Source: Mesorhizobium shangrilense (GTDB lineage Bacteria; Pseudomonadota; Alphaproteobacteria; Rhizobiales; Rhizobiaceae). From it: a stretch of DNA of 64,000 nt. A program made the position numbers and the translations under genes. This document shows positions 52,278 to 61,146 of the stretch, one piece after another. Where the stretch lies: positions 1,121,501-1,185,500 of the forward strand of contig NZ_JAQGPN010000001.1 in assembly GCF_028826155.1 (NCBI RefSeq), read 5' to 3'. Every line of letters starts with the position of its first letter. Positions within the stretch are counted from its first letter, which is position 1. Under the pieces are notes generated by a model that saw nothing but the letters and a program-made list of their open reading frames with translations, was not told the DNA's origin and searched no databases.

Positions 52278-53083
52278 CAATGAATGCCGCCGAGGTAGGC
52301 GTCGATGACTGCCGGGTCGCGCGCTACCTCGTCCGGCAGCCCTTCGGTCAGGTGGCGGCCTGCCGCCATCACGACGACGCGTCCGCAGAGCCTCGCCACC
52401 ATGTCCATGTTGTGCTCGATGAGCAGGATCGACTTTCCCTGCGCGTTGAGGTCGAGGATGCGGTCCATGATCAGTTCGAGCAGGGTCGGATTGACGCCCG
52501 CGGCCGGCTCGTCGAGCAGGATGGCCTTCGGATCGGCCATCAGGATACGCGCAAGCTCGAGCAGCTTGCGCTGTCCGCCGGACAGGACGCGCGCCGGCTC
52601 GTGCTCCAGCCTGGAGAGCGTCACGAAATCGAGCAAAGCGCGCGCTTTCTCCACCGCTGCACGCTCCTGGGCGGCGACGCGCCCAGGGCGCAGCACGTTC
52701 ATCCAGATGCGCTCGCCGAGCTGGTTCTGTTCGCCGGTGAGCACGTTCTCGAGCACCGTCATCTCCGCGAATGGCCGGGGAATCTGGAACGTGCGGCCGA
52801 CGCCGGCGCCGATGCGCCGTTCGGCGCCGGCGTTCGTCACGTCGATCCCGTCCAGGACGATTGAGCCGCTGGTGGGCTTCAGGCTGCCGGCCAGCAGATT
52901 GAAAAGGGTCGTCTTGCCGGCGCCGTTCGGACCGATCAGGCCCAGCATCTCGCCGCGGCGAAGGTCGATGGACATGCCGTCGACGGCGCGCATGCCGCCA
53001 AATGCCTTTACCAGGCCGCGCGCCTCGATGAGCGGGCCTGCGCCGCCGGATTGATGCGGTCGTGGAGAAGATTCAATATGCAC
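52277..53083 (-). CDS. livG: Branched-chain amino acid-type ABC transporter ATPase (LivG)
   Basis: A roughly 268-residue ATPase: Walker A GPNGAGKTT, VGRTFQIPRPFAEMTVLENVLTGEQNQ in the middle, signature LSGGQRKL, Walker B ILLDEPAAGVNP and the C-terminal DPAVIDAYLGG typical of LivG. The frame is open to a TTG at 53122, but that codon lies inside the palindromic operator at 53096-53127. I therefore chose the GTG at 53083, which leaves the ATPase domain complete; the start is uncertain. First gene of the liv operon, divergent from the GntR gene. Confidence 0.88.
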   Translation of the reverse strand: MHIESSPRPHQSGGAGPLIEARGLVKAFGGMRAVDGMSIDLRRGEMLGLIGPNGAGKTTLFNLLAGSLKPTSGSIVLDGIDVTNAGAERRIGAGVGRTFQIPRPFAEMTVLENVLTGEQNQLGERIWMNVLRPGRVAAQERAAVEKARALLDFVTLSRLEHEPARVLSGGQRKLLELARILMADPKAILLDEPAAGVNPTLLELIMDRILDLNAQGKSILLIEHNMDMVARLCGRVVVMAAGRHLTEGLPDEVARDPAVIDAYLGGIH

Positions 53084-53095
53084 GCTTGACCCAGC

Positions 53096-53127
53096 AAAGT
53101 TTGATTGCTGATGTTTGATCAAACTTT
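53096..53127. promoter_or_regulatory. Palindromic operator between livG and the GntR gene
   Basis: A perfect 10-bp inverted repeat, AAAGTTTGAT (53096-53105) and ATCAAACTTT (53118-53127), surrounds 12 bp. The right half is also part of a nested perfect palindrome GTTTGATCAAAC (53113-53124). Three TTTGAT half-sites in 32 bp suggest a dimer-of-dimers or two overlapping sites. A minus-strand -35 TTGCAA (near 53141-53146) would place the operator over the livG promoter. The adjacent GntR is the likely binder. Confidence 0.65.
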
Positions 53128-53245
53128 ACATCCGCAGTCTTTGCAAGTACCAATTTTCCCATCGCCCTGGCGGCGAGGCAAACTCTGAACGGCGGCCCTG
53201 CATGTCCGATCGGGAAGTCCAGATCTTGCGAATGGGCGCGGCCGC

Positions 53246-53956
53246 ATGACCCGGCAGGCCGCTCTGTCCCCCGTCACCCGCGAGACGCTGCAGGAACGCG
53301 TCTATGCCGAGCTGAAACGCTCCCTGATGCACGGTATGTTCGATGCCGGGGAGATGCTGCGCATCCAGGACATCGCCGCGCGGCTGCAGACGAGCACCAT
53401 GCCGGTGCGCGAGGCCTTGGGCAGGCTGGTTTCCGAACAGGCGCTGGAAGCGCTTCCCAGCCGAAGCATGAGGGTTCCGCTCATCGACCGCGAACGGCTC
53501 GAGGATCTCGCCCGGGCGCGCTGCCTGATCGAAGGACAATTGGTGTCGCTCGCGCTGCCGCGGCTCTCCGCAAAGGATTTCGGACAGCTGAGGTCGCTCA
53601 CCCATGCCTGCGAGGCGGCCTTCGAGAGCGACGAAAGCGTGCGGGCGCACCGCAGCTCCGAACTCAACCATGCTTTCCATTTCTACATCTACCGGGCGGC
53701 CGATTCGGCCGTGCTGATCCCCATCGTCGAAAGCCTGTGGCTTCAGTCGGGGCCTTACGTCCGGGCGGCTGCACGCATCCATGACCAGAGCCGCGACCTG
53801 TCGGCGACCCACTTCCACTGGGCCCTGATCGAAGCGCTGGAGCGCGGCGATCAAGCAGCCGCGCTGGAGGCGTTGACGGAGGACATCACCCGGTCGTTCA
53901 ATCTTATCCGGGCGCGCCTCGATGCGCCCGAGACGAAGGCGGCAGGCTATGGCTGA
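53246..53956 (+). CDS. GntR family transcriptional regulator (FadR/FCD subfamily)
   Basis: A 236-residue regulator: an N-terminal winged helix (ERVYAELKRSLMHGMFDAGEMLRIQDIAARLQTSTMPVREALGRLVSEQALEALPSR over residues 17-73) and an all-helical FCD ligand domain with RCLIEGQLVSLALPRL and the metal-site His-rich HAFHFYIYRAA and HFHWALIEALERGD. FCD regulators sense carboxylates. It is divergent from liv and is the first gene of a regulator / TIGR04076 / AKR unit, so it probably controls both directions through the operator at 53096. Confidence 0.9.
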   Translation: MTRQAALSPVTRETLQERVYAELKRSLMHGMFDAGEMLRIQDIAARLQTSTMPVREALGRLVSEQALEALPSRSMRVPLIDRERLEDLARARCLIEGQLVSLALPRLSAKDFGQLRSLTHACEAAFESDESVRAHRSSELNHAFHFYIYRAADSAVLIPIVESLWLQSGPYVRAAARIHDQSRDLSATHFHWALIEALERGDQAAALEALTEDITRSFNLIRARLDAPETKAAGYG

Positions 53957-54296
53957 GAAGCGGGACGACACATTCGAGCTTTACGATCTCCGGGTCGAGG
54001 TGGTGGCGCCGGAAGGCGCGCCGATCTATTGCGGGGCCAAGGTGGGCGACCAGTTCGAACTGCGCGGCGAGATGCTTCACCTGCCGCCGGGCCAGGGCAT
54101 GTCGATCTACTCGCTGGCCTCGGTGCTGCCGCTGCTAGCGGCCAAGCAGCGGCCTACTCACAGGAACGACTGGATGACGACGGACGCCGAGATCGCCTGC
54201 CCGGATCCGAACTGCGGGTCCCGGCTGAGAATCACGCGGCTCGGACTGCGCCGCTTCAGCCATGCCGAGACGACGGCGGTACCCCTCGATGAGTGA
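53949..54296 (+). CDS. TIGR04076 family protein
   Basis: A 115-residue soluble protein matching the small TIGR04076 family: an N-terminal DLRVEVVAPEGAPIYCGAKVGDQFELRGEMLHLPPGQGMSIYSLASVLPLL region (residues 12-63), a conserved RNDWMTTDAEIACPDPNCGSRLRITRL region, and paired Cys (Cys27-like and CPDPNC) that could hold a metal. Function is unknown. It overlaps the GntR stop by 8 nt and the aldo/keto reductase start by 8 nt, so it is tightly embedded in this catabolic unit, where TIGR04076 genes often accompany aldo/keto reductases. Confidence 0.78.
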   Translation: MAEKRDDTFELYDLRVEVVAPEGAPIYCGAKVGDQFELRGEMLHLPPGQGMSIYSLASVLPLLAAKQRPTHRNDWMTTDAEIACPDPNCGSRLRITRLGLRRFSHAETTAVPLDE

Positions 54297-55350
54297 GACG
54301 ATGCAGAGAACCAAGCTTGCCCCCGACTACGAAATCTCGCGGGTGATCCGCGGCGGCTGGCAGCTTGCAAGCGGCCACGGCTCGGTGAAGAGCGAGGACC
54401 CGGTCGCCGACATGATCGCCTTCGCGGATGCGGGCATCACGACCTTCGACTGCGCCGATATCTATACCGGTGTCGAGGAGACGATCGGCCGGTTCCGCCT
54501 GCGCTATCGCGACGAGCGCGGCCAGGAGGCGCTGGATCGCATCAAGGTCCACACCAAGTTCGTGCCCGACCTCGACATCCTGCCGGTCATCACCAAGGCG
54601 CATGTTGAGAGCGTCATCGACCAGTCGCTGCGGCGGCTGAAGCTGGAGCGGCTCGACCTCGTGCAGTTCCACTGGTGGGATTATTCGCACCCACTCTGGC
54701 TGCAGACGTCGGTGTGGCTGGAGGAACTGCGGCAGGCGGGAAAAATCCACAAGGTGAGCGGCACCAACTTCGACACCGACCGCATGCTGGAGATGGTGAA
54801 GGCAGGCGTACCGCTCACCTCGATGCAGGTGCAGTACTCGCTGCTCGACGCGCGGCCGGCGAAGCGCATGGCTGCGGCCGCGGCCCAGCACGGCGTGTCG
54901 CTGCTTTGCTACGGCACGGTCGCCGGCGGGTTCCTGGGCGACCGCTGGCTCGGCCAGCCCGAGCCGACTGATGCGCTCGAGAACCGCTCGCTGGTCAAGT
55001 ACAAGCTTATCATCGACGACCTCGGGGGCTGGGACTTCTTCCAGGCGCTGCTGCGGACGCTGCGCACCATTGCGGACAGGCACGGCGTCGACATCGCCAC
55101 CGTCGCCAGCGCGGCGATGCTTTCGAGGCCGAGCGTGGCCGGCGTCATCGTCGGCGCGCGAGACCGGTCGCACCTGGCCGCGAACCTTGCAATATCCAGC
55201 GTCGAGCTAACCGAACGGGACGAGGCCGAGATGGCCTCCGCGCTCGGGATGGCTCGGGAACTCGAAGGCGACGTCTACACGCTTGAGCGCGACCGCACGA
55301 GCCGGCACGGCTCGATCATGAAATACAACCTGAACAAGGGGGCCGCCTGA
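54289..55350 (+). CDS. Aldo/keto reductase (paralogue of the AKR-RidA fusion)
   Basis: A 353-residue NAD(P)H-dependent oxidoreductase with an intact AKR tetrad: Asp54 and Tyr59 (FDCADIYTG), Lys90 (HTKF) and His128 (QFHWW). Shared segments with the reductase half of the 48157 gene include DLVQFHWW, GGFLGDRWLGQPEPTD (GGFLSEKWVGKPEPTD there) and GGWDFFQALLRTL (GGWTAFQGILRAA there), and the two clearly form one subfamily. The ATG at 54289 overlaps the TIGR04076 stop. It probably works on the compound imported by Liv; the direction of the reaction is unknown. Confidence 0.88.
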   Translation: MSETMQRTKLAPDYEISRVIRGGWQLASGHGSVKSEDPVADMIAFADAGITTFDCADIYTGVEETIGRFRLRYRDERGQEALDRIKVHTKFVPDLDILPVITKAHVESVIDQSLRRLKLERLDLVQFHWWDYSHPLWLQTSVWLEELRQAGKIHKVSGTNFDTDRMLEMVKAGVPLTSMQVQYSLLDARPAKRMAAAAAQHGVSLLCYGTVAGGFLGDRWLGQPEPTDALENRSLVKYKLIIDDLGGWDFFQALLRTLRTIADRHGVDIATVASAAMLSRPSVAGVIVGARDRSHLAANLAISSVELTERDEAEMASALGMARELEGDVYTLERDRTSRHGSIMKYNLNKGAA

Positions 55351-55441
55351 GGAGTCGGGGGCTCCGGTCACTGCGTGGCCGCGGTGACGGGAATTTACGT
55401 CTAGCCAGGCCGCACGAGCGGCGAACAAACAGGGGAATGCC

Positions 55442-56704
55442 ATGAGGAACATTTTGCTGACGACCACCTTTCTCGCCGCGATCGGGGCCGCCGCCCCGGC
55501 TGCGGCGCAAGGCTGCGACATCACCGTCGGCCTGGTCATGGAACTGACCGGTCCGGCCGGGGCCTACGGGCAGGCGGGCGCGAAGTCCGTCGAAATGGCC
55601 TTTCGCGACTTCAATGAGGCTGGCGGTGTCGACGGCTGCAAACTGGTGATGGACACGCGTGACAGCCAGAGCCAGGGCAACGTCGCCGTCGACCAGGCGA
55701 CCCAGCTCGTCAACATCAAGAAGGTGCCGGTGATCATCGGCGGCATCATCTCGTCGGTGTCGATCCCGATCCTGACGTCGGTGACCGCGCCGGCCGGCGT
55801 GGTCCAGGTCTCGCCCGCCTCCTCCTCGCCGACGCTGACGGCGCTCGGCCGCGACGGCAAGACCAACGGCGTCTTCTTCCGCACCATCACGTCGGATGCG
55901 CTGCAGGGCACGGCCGCCGCCAAATACGCTGTCGACCAGAACATGAAGAAGCTGGCCATCATCCACGTCAACAACGATTTTGGCGTCAACATGGCCCGCG
56001 AGTTCGCGGCAGCCTACGAGAAGCTCGGCGGCACCATCACCTCGACGACGCCCTACAACGAGAAGCAGGCGAGCTATTCCGCCGAGGCGAGCGCCGCCAT
56101 GGCTGGCGAACCGGAAGCGCTCTACCTGATCAGCTATCCGGTCGACGGCGCCACCATTGCGCGCGCCTGGATCTCCGGCGGCGGCGCGGCAAAGTTCCTG
56201 CTCAACGACGGCATGAACGCCAGCGAGTTCATCGACGCGGTGGGAGCCCAGTACCTGAACGACGCCTATGGCACCTCGTCCGGTACCTCGAAGACGGCAT
56301 CGACCGAGTATTTCTACGGCAACTACGAAGCCTTCTCGGGCGGGATCAAGCCGGATGCGCCGGCCGCCGACCGTTCGTATGACGCGGGCGCCATCGTGGC
56401 GCTTGCCATCGCCAAGGCAGGCAAGGGCGACGCTGCGGCCATCAAGGCGGCGATCCCGCAGGTCGTGGCGGCCGATGGCGAGCCGATCTATGCCGGCAAG
56501 GACGAGTTCGCGAAGGCGCTGAAGCTGATCAAGGAAAGCAAGCCGGTCAGGTATGAAGGCGTGATCGGCCCGGTCAGCTTCGACCAGTATGGCGACATCA
56601 CCGGCCCGTTCCGCCTCTGGCGCGTGCAGGAAGGCAAGGTCACGACAGTCGGCGAAATGAGCGCGGCCGACGTCGAAAAGATCAAGACCGAGACGTCGAA
56701 GTAA
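55442..56704 (+). CDS. livK: Branched-chain amino acid-type ABC transporter substrate-binding protein (LivK-like)
   Basis: A 420-residue periplasmic binding protein. The signal peptide (MRNILLTTTFLAAIGAAAPAAA) ends before QGCDITVG. Family segments are TGPAGAYGQAGAKSVEMAFRDFNEAGG, IIGGIISSVSIPILTSVTAPAGVVQVSPASSSPTL in parts across residues 95-135, and FGVNMAREFAAAYEKLGG. Two Cys at the mature start (GCD and DGCK) could form a disulfide. It provides the ligand-binding part for LivHMGF, although it is transcribed with the GntR/AKR side. A strong bidirectional terminator follows. Confidence 0.9.
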   Translation: MRNILLTTTFLAAIGAAAPAAAQGCDITVGLVMELTGPAGAYGQAGAKSVEMAFRDFNEAGGVDGCKLVMDTRDSQSQGNVAVDQATQLVNIKKVPVIIGGIISSVSIPILTSVTAPAGVVQVSPASSSPTLTALGRDGKTNGVFFRTITSDALQGTAAAKYAVDQNMKKLAIIHVNNDFGVNMAREFAAAYEKLGGTITSTTPYNEKQASYSAEASAAMAGEPEALYLISYPVDGATIARAWISGGGAAKFLLNDGMNASEFIDAVGAQYLNDAYGTSSGTSKTASTEYFYGNYEAFSGGIKPDAPAADRSYDAGAIVALAIAKAGKGDAAAIKAAIPQVVAADGEPIYAGKDEFAKALKLIKESKPVRYEGVIGPVSFDQYGDITGPFRLWRVQEGKVTTVGEMSAADVEKIKTETSK

Positions 56705-56720
56705 GCAGCCGCAAGACATG

Positions 56721-56757
56721 AAAAAGCCGGTCGGCGGGGTTCCGCCGACCGGCTTTT
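56721..56757. terminator. Bidirectional intrinsic terminator between livK and the transaldolase gene
   Basis: A perfect 17-bp inverted repeat: AAAAAGCCGGTCGGCGG (56721-56737) and CCGCCGACCGGCTTTTT (56741-56757) around a 3-4 nt loop. It has an A-run on one side and a T-run on the other, so it works for livK on the plus strand and the convergent aldolase gene on the minus strand. Confidence 0.95.
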
Positions 56758-56775
56758 TCGTCGGTTGGGGCTGTA

Positions 56776-57429
56776 TCAGCCGATCTTCTGGCCGGTCTTT
56801 GCCCAGTCGGCCAGGAACGCCTCGAGGCCCTTGTCGGTGAGCGGATGCTTCACCAGCGCCTTGAGCGTGGCCGGCGGTACGGTCGCCACGTCGGCGCCGA
56901 GCATGGCCGCCTGCTTCACGTGGTTTGCGGTGCGGATCGAAGCGGCCAGGATCTCGGTGTTGAAATCGTAGTTGTCGTAGATGGTGCGGATCTCGGAGAT
57001 CAGCTCCATGCCGTCGATGTTCATGTCGTCCAGCCGCCCGATGAAGGGCGAGATGAAGCTCGCGCCCGCCTTGGCGGCGAGCAGCGCCTGGTTGGCCGAG
57101 AAGCACAGGGTGACATTGACGAGGCGGCCTTCCGAGCGGATTGCCCTGCAGGCCTTCAGGCCATCGAGCGTGAGCGGCACCTTGATGCAGACGTTGTCGG
57201 CGATCTTTGCGAGCGCACGGGCTTCGCGCATCATCTCGGAATATTCGGTTGCGGTCACTTCGGCGGAAACAGGCCCGTCGACCATCTCACAGATCTCGCG
57301 GGTCACATCCTCGATCTTGCCGCCCGACTTGAGAATCAGCGACGGATTGGTGGTGACGCCATCGAGCAGGCCGAGATCGTTCAACTCGCGGATTTCCTTG
57401 ACGTCGGCGGTATCGACGAAGAATTTCAT
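56776..57429 (-). CDS. fsa: Transaldolase / fructose-6-phosphate aldolase-like enzyme
   Basis: A 217-residue TIM-barrel aldolase of the short transaldolase class: start [16 protein letters not shown], the [13 protein letters not shown] motif, Schiff-base Lys in VCIKVPLT (near residue 86), and [28 protein letters not shown] and [10 protein letters not shown] segments. Members are fructose-6-phosphate aldolases or TalC transaldolases. The sequence alone does not separate them, and 'probable transaldolase' is the safer name. It links to the transketolase reaction in the pentose phosphate pathway. It lies convergent to livK and divergent to priA. Confidence 0.9.
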   Translation of the reverse strand: MKFFVDTADVKEIRELNDLGLLDGVTTNPSLILKSGGKIEDVTREICEMVDGPVSAEVTATEYSEMMREARALAKIADNVCIKVPLTLDGLKACRAIRSEGRLVNVTLCFSANQALLAAKAGASFISPFIGRLDDMNIDGMELISEIRTIYDNYDFNTEILAASIRTANHVKQAAMLGADVATVPPATLKALVKHPLTDKGLEAFLADWAKTGQKIG

Positions 57430-57516
57430 GATGGACTCCTTCTGATCTCACTCGCGGGGGCGCCCGCTTATCGTTGGCCTTTGCTCTAGACCAAGATCGG
57501 GATTACGTCACGGGGA

Positions 57517-59700
57517 ATGACGAGCGAATCGAGGAAGTGCGGCGCGGTGCCGGTGCTGGTGCCGATGCCGGCGGACCGTCCCTACAGTTATGCGGTGCCC
57601 GACGGCATGTGCGTCGTGCCGGGTTCGATCGTGCGCGTGCCGCTCGGGCCGCGCGAGGTCGCGGGCATCGTCTGGGACGGAGAATGCGAGCAGATCGACG
57701 CCAAGCGGCTGCGTCCCATCAGCCAGGCATTCGACTGTCCGCCGGTCTGCGCCGACATGCGCCGCTTCGTCGACTGGGTCGCCAGCTACACGCTGTCCGC
57801 GCCCGGCATGGTCGCCCGCATGATCCTGCGGGCGCCGGAAGCCTTCGATCCCGAGCCGTGGATCGAGGGTATCCAGCTGACCGAGGCGCGGCCCGACCGC
57901 ATGACGGAGGCCCGCCAACGTGCACTTGAAATGGCCGCAGACGGTCTTGCCTGGACGCGGTCCGGGCTCGCACACGCCGCCGGCGTTTCCCTCTCCGTGA
58001 TCGATGGCATGAAGGCGCAAGGGGTCTTTTCAACGACCATGATCCCGCCGCGTCCGGTGGTTCCCCTGCCTGACCCGAGCTACGCGACGCCCGAGCTGAC
58101 CGCCGATCAGGAAGCTGCCGCAGCACAGCTGCGCCAGGCGGCAGCCGCCGGCAGGTTTTCGGCGACGCTCATCGACGGCGTGACCGGCTCCGGCAAGACG
58201 GAGGTGTATTTCGAGGCGGTTGCCGAGGCTGTGCGGCGCGGCCGGCAGGTGCTGATCCTGCTGCCGGAAATCGCGCTGACGCAGGCCTTCCTCGCCCGCT
58301 TCCACGACCGCTTCGGCACGAAGCCCGCGGAATGGCACTCCGACCTTCCGCCCCGCATGCGCGAGCGGGTCTGGCGGCAGGTGGCTGAAGGCACGGTGCG
58401 CGTCGTGGCCGGTGCGCGGTCGGCGCTCTTCCTGCCGTTCAACGAGCTTGGCCTCGTCATCGTCGACGAGGAGCACGATCCCGCCTACAAGCAGGAAGAC
58501 CGCGTCTTCTACAACGCCCGCGACATGGCCGTGGTGCGCGGCCATATCGGCGGCTTCCCCGTCATGCTGGCTTCCGCGACCCCTTCCGTCGAAACCCAGG
58601 TCAACGCGCTGCAGGGGCGCTACGAACGCGTCGATCTGCCGTCGCGCTTCGCCGGCGCCGCCCTGCCCGAGATAAGGCCGATCGACATGCGCCGCGCGCC
58701 GCCGGCCCGCGGAGGGTTCCTTTCGCCGCAGTTGATCTCCGGAATGCGGGAGACCCTTGCACGCGGGGAGCAGTCGCTGCTCTTTCTCAACCGTCGCGGA
58801 TACGCGCCGCTGACGCTCTGCCGCGCCTGCGGCCACCGCTTCCAGTGTCCCGACTGTTCGAGCTGGCTGGTGGAGCACCGCTTTCGCGGCCAGCTCGTCT
58901 GCCACCAGTGCGGGCATCACGAGAGGCGTCCCGACGCCTGCCCGGAATGCGGCACCTTCGATCACCTGGTCGCCTGCGGGCCGGGCGTGGAGCGCATCGC
59001 GGAGGAGGTCGTCGGGCATTTTCCGGAGGCGCGCACGATCGTGCTGTCGTCGGACCTGCTTGGCGGTGTGAAGCGCATGCGGCTGGAGTTCGAGGCCGTC
59101 GCCAAGGGTGAGGCCGATATCGTCATCGGCACGCAACTAGTCGCCAAGGGACACAATTTTCCGGGCATGACGCTGGTCGGCGTGGTCGACGCCGACCTCG
59201 GCCTGGCAAACGGCGACCCACGCGCCGCCGAGCGCACCTTCCAGCTGCTCAGCCAGGTGACGGGGCGGGCGGGGCGCACCGGCAGGAAGAGCATCGGCCT
59301 GCTGCAAACCTACCAACCCGACCACCCGGTGATGCAGGCGATCGTGTCGGGCGATTCGCAGGCATTCTACGAGCGCGAGATCGCGGAGCGGGAGCGTTCC
59401 GCCCTGCCGCCCTTCGGACGGCTCGCGGGCGTCATCGTCAGCGCCGACAACCGGGCCGACGCGGAAGGCCATGCGCGCCAGCTTCGCCGCGCCGCGCCGC
59501 AGGCGCACGACATCGCCATCCTCGGGCCGGCAGAAGCGCCGCTCGCGCTGGTCGGCGGACGCCACCGCTTCCGCCTTCTGCTGCACGGCGAGCGCAAGGC
59601 GGACATGCAGGGTTTCGTGCGGCGCATGCTGGCGGATGGACCGAAGCCACGCGCCTCCATCAGGGTGCAGGTCGACATCGACCCGCAGAGCTTTCTGTGA
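57517..59700 (+). CDS. priA: Primosomal protein N' (PriA replication-restart helicase)
   Basis: A 727-residue superfamily 2 helicase. Residues 1-100 hold the 3'-end-binding domain (VPMPADRPYSYAVPDG). Motif I is GVTGSGKTEVY, motif II DEEHD followed by YKQEDRVFYNARDMA, and the zinc-binding insert has CRACGHRFQCPDC and CHQCGHHERRPDACPEC (eight Cys). Later motifs include GTQLVAKGHNFPGMTLVGVVDAD in parts and GRAGR. It reloads the replisome at stalled forks. In many Rhizobiales priA is followed by atp genes; here it is followed by a racemase gene. The ATG at 57517 was chosen as the first in frame. Confidence 0.95.
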   Translation: MTSESRKCGAVPVLVPMPADRPYSYAVPDGMCVVPGSIVRVPLGPREVAGIVWDGECEQIDAKRLRPISQAFDCPPVCADMRRFVDWVASYTLSAPGMVARMILRAPEAFDPEPWIEGIQLTEARPDRMTEARQRALEMAADGLAWTRSGLAHAAGVSLSVIDGMKAQGVFSTTMIPPRPVVPLPDPSYATPELTADQEAAAAQLRQAAAAGRFSATLIDGVTGSGKTEVYFEAVAEAVRRGRQVLILLPEIALTQAFLARFHDRFGTKPAEWHSDLPPRMRERVWRQVAEGTVRVVAGARSALFLPFNELGLVIVDEEHDPAYKQEDRVFYNARDMAVVRGHIGGFPVMLASATPSVETQVNALQGRYERVDLPSRFAGAALPEIRPIDMRRAPPARGGFLSPQLISGMRETLARGEQSLLFLNRRGYAPLTLCRACGHRFQCPDCSSWLVEHRFRGQLVCHQCGHHERRPDACPECGTFDHLVACGPGVERIAEEVVGHFPEARTIVLSSDLLGGVKRMRLEFEAVAKGEADIVIGTQLVAKGHNFPGMTLVGVVDADLGLANGDPRAAERTFQLLSQVTGRAGRTGRKSIGLLQTYQPDHPVMQAIVSGDSQAFYEREIAERERSALPPFGRLAGVIVSADNRADAEGHARQLRRAAPQAHDIAILGPAEAPLALVGGRHRFRLLLHGERKADMQGFVRRMLADGPKPRASIRVQVDIDPQSFL

Positions 59701-59719
59701 GCGAAGAGGAGGAGCGCGG

Positions 59720-60415
59720 ATGAGGACACTCGGTCTGATCGGCGGAATGAGCTGGGAATCGACGGCGATCTACTATGGCCTGATGAACGAGACGGTGCGC
59801 CAGCGGCTGGGCGGGCTGCATTCGGCAAAGCTGCTGCTCTGGTCGTTCGACTTCGCCGAGATCGCGGAGCGGCAGCACGCGGGCGACTGGGAAGGCGCAA
59901 CAGCGATGATGGTCGACGCGGCGCAGAAGCTTGAGGCCGGCGGCGCCGAGGCGCTGGTGATCTGCACCAACACCATGCACCGGATGGCCGAAGAGGTGCA
60001 GGCATCCGTTTCGATCCCCCTCATCCACATCGCCGACGCCACCGCCGCCGCCATGAAGTGTGCTGCCGTGTCGAAGCCGATCCTGCTCGCCACACGCTTC
60101 ACCATGGAGCAGGATTTCTACAAGGGCCGGCTGGCCAGCCGGCACGGCATCGACGCAATGGTTCCAGACGAGGCCGGACGCACGGTGGTGCACGACATCA
60201 TCTACCAGGAACTGGTGCGCGGCGTCGTGACCCCGTCCTCGAAGGCGGCCTACATCGCCGAAGTGGAGCGCCTGCGCGCTGCCGCGGATGTCGACAGCCT
60301 GATCATGGGCTGCACCGAGATCACCATGCTGATCGGCGAGGGTGATTTCGACATACCGGTGTTCGACACGACCCGGATCCATGCGGAAGCAGCGGTGGAG
60401 TTCGCCCTGGGGTGA
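59720..60415 (+). CDS. Aspartate/glutamate racemase family protein
   Basis: A 231-residue protein of the Asp/Glu racemase fold with both catalytic cysteines: Cys82 in LVICTNTMH and Cys198 in IMGCTEITML. The start is MRTLGLIGGMSWESTAIYY. This sequence is close to the YgeA/RacX-type amino acid racemases, which can act on amino acids other than aspartate. AGGAGG lies about eight bases before the ATG. It follows priA by 19 bp and is probably cotranscribed. The specific substrate is unknown. Confidence 0.9.
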   Translation: MRTLGLIGGMSWESTAIYYGLMNETVRQRLGGLHSAKLLLWSFDFAEIAERQHAGDWEGATAMMVDAAQKLEAGGAEALVICTNTMHRMAEEVQASVSIPLIHIADATAAAMKCAAVSKPILLATRFTMEQDFYKGRLASRHGIDAMVPDEAGRTVVHDIIYQELVRGVVTPSSKAAYIAEVERLRAAADVDSLIMGCTEITMLIGEGDFDIPVFDTTRIHAEAAVEFALG

Positions 60416-60444
60416 CGGTTGGTTCTGTGAGCAAGGTCACATCC

Positions 60445-60891
60445 TCACAATTCAGCGGTTGCGGGATCCAGGTGCCTGACCTTCAGAACGTCGAAATGCC
60501 GGCTGTTTGACGTCAAGACGACAAGATCGTTCACGAGCGCAGTCGCCGCAATGACGATATCGGCGAGCCCCGGATGTCGCCCGCCCGCGACCAGGGCATC
60601 CTCAAGGATGCCTGCCTCGCGAGCGATGGTCGTATCGACAGCCAAGGTTTGCTCGGAGAAATCGTCCAGTAGAGACATCAGCCAGCCCTCCAGCCGGGCC
60701 GCCCTTGTCGCCCCGCCCGAACGGTGTAGCCTCGATATTCCCCTCTGGATTTCCAGGACAACGATCGAGGATGTGAACAGCGTGTTCTTCGCGCCCTGGT
60801 CAATAATCCAGCGCTGCAGGTGGGGCGGGACGGGAGGCCGGTCGGGGGCAAAAGTCGAAAGCACGGAGGTGTCGAGGAGGAAACCGCTCAT
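60445..60891 (-). CDS. vapC: PIN-domain toxin (VapC/FitB-like)
   Basis: A 148-residue PIN-domain ribonuclease. Acidic metal-binding residues are Asp7 (LLDTSVLS), Glu47 (VVLEIQRG) and Asp111 (LADIVIAATAL), with a further TSNSRHFD motif. The set is intact, so the toxin is probably active and would cleave tRNA or mRNA when free. It overlaps the antitoxin gene by 4 nt (ATGA). FitB-like members of this family pair with Phd-type or AbrB-type antitoxins. Confidence 0.9.
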   Translation of the reverse strand: MSGFLLDTSVLSTFAPDRPPVPPHLQRWIIDQGAKNTLFTSSIVVLEIQRGISRLHRSGGATRAARLEGWLMSLLDDFSEQTLAVDTTIAREAGILEDALVAGGRHPGLADIVIAATALVNDLVVLTSNSRHFDVLKVRHLDPATAEL

Positions 60892-61130
60892 AGATCGACA
60901 TCGCGCGACGGCGATTGGTTGCGCTCGAGTTCAATTCCTCCGGGATAGGTCAGCAGAAACTCGCCAAAGTTAAGCTTGCGATTAGGGTGCAGCTTGCGGA
61001 AATCCTCAACCGAAACGAACGCTCCGGCAGGTTTCCCGTGCTTGGTGATGATGGTCGGTTCGCCTTTTTCGGCCGCCTCAAGGACCGCTGAAAAGTGGGC
61101 CTTTGCCTCACGTGCCGGCATCGTTTTCAC
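60888..61130 (-). CDS. Phd/YefM-type antitoxin
   Basis: An 80-residue antitoxin. The N-terminal DNA-binding part is MPAREAKAHFSAVLEAAEKGEPTIITKHGKPAGAFVSVEDF (residues 4-44), typical of Phd/YefM proteins, and the C-terminal tail (GIELERNQSPSRDVDL) would cover the toxin. The GTG at 61130 is favoured by GGAG seven bases upstream; an ATG three codons later is an alternative. It probably autorepresses the operon together with the toxin. Confidence 0.88.
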   Translation of the reverse strand: MKTMPAREAKAHFSAVLEAAEKGEPTIITKHGKPAGAFVSVEDFRKLHPNRKLNFGEFLLTYPGGIELERNQSPSRDVDL

Positions 61131-61146
61131 GGCAGACTCCGTTGTG

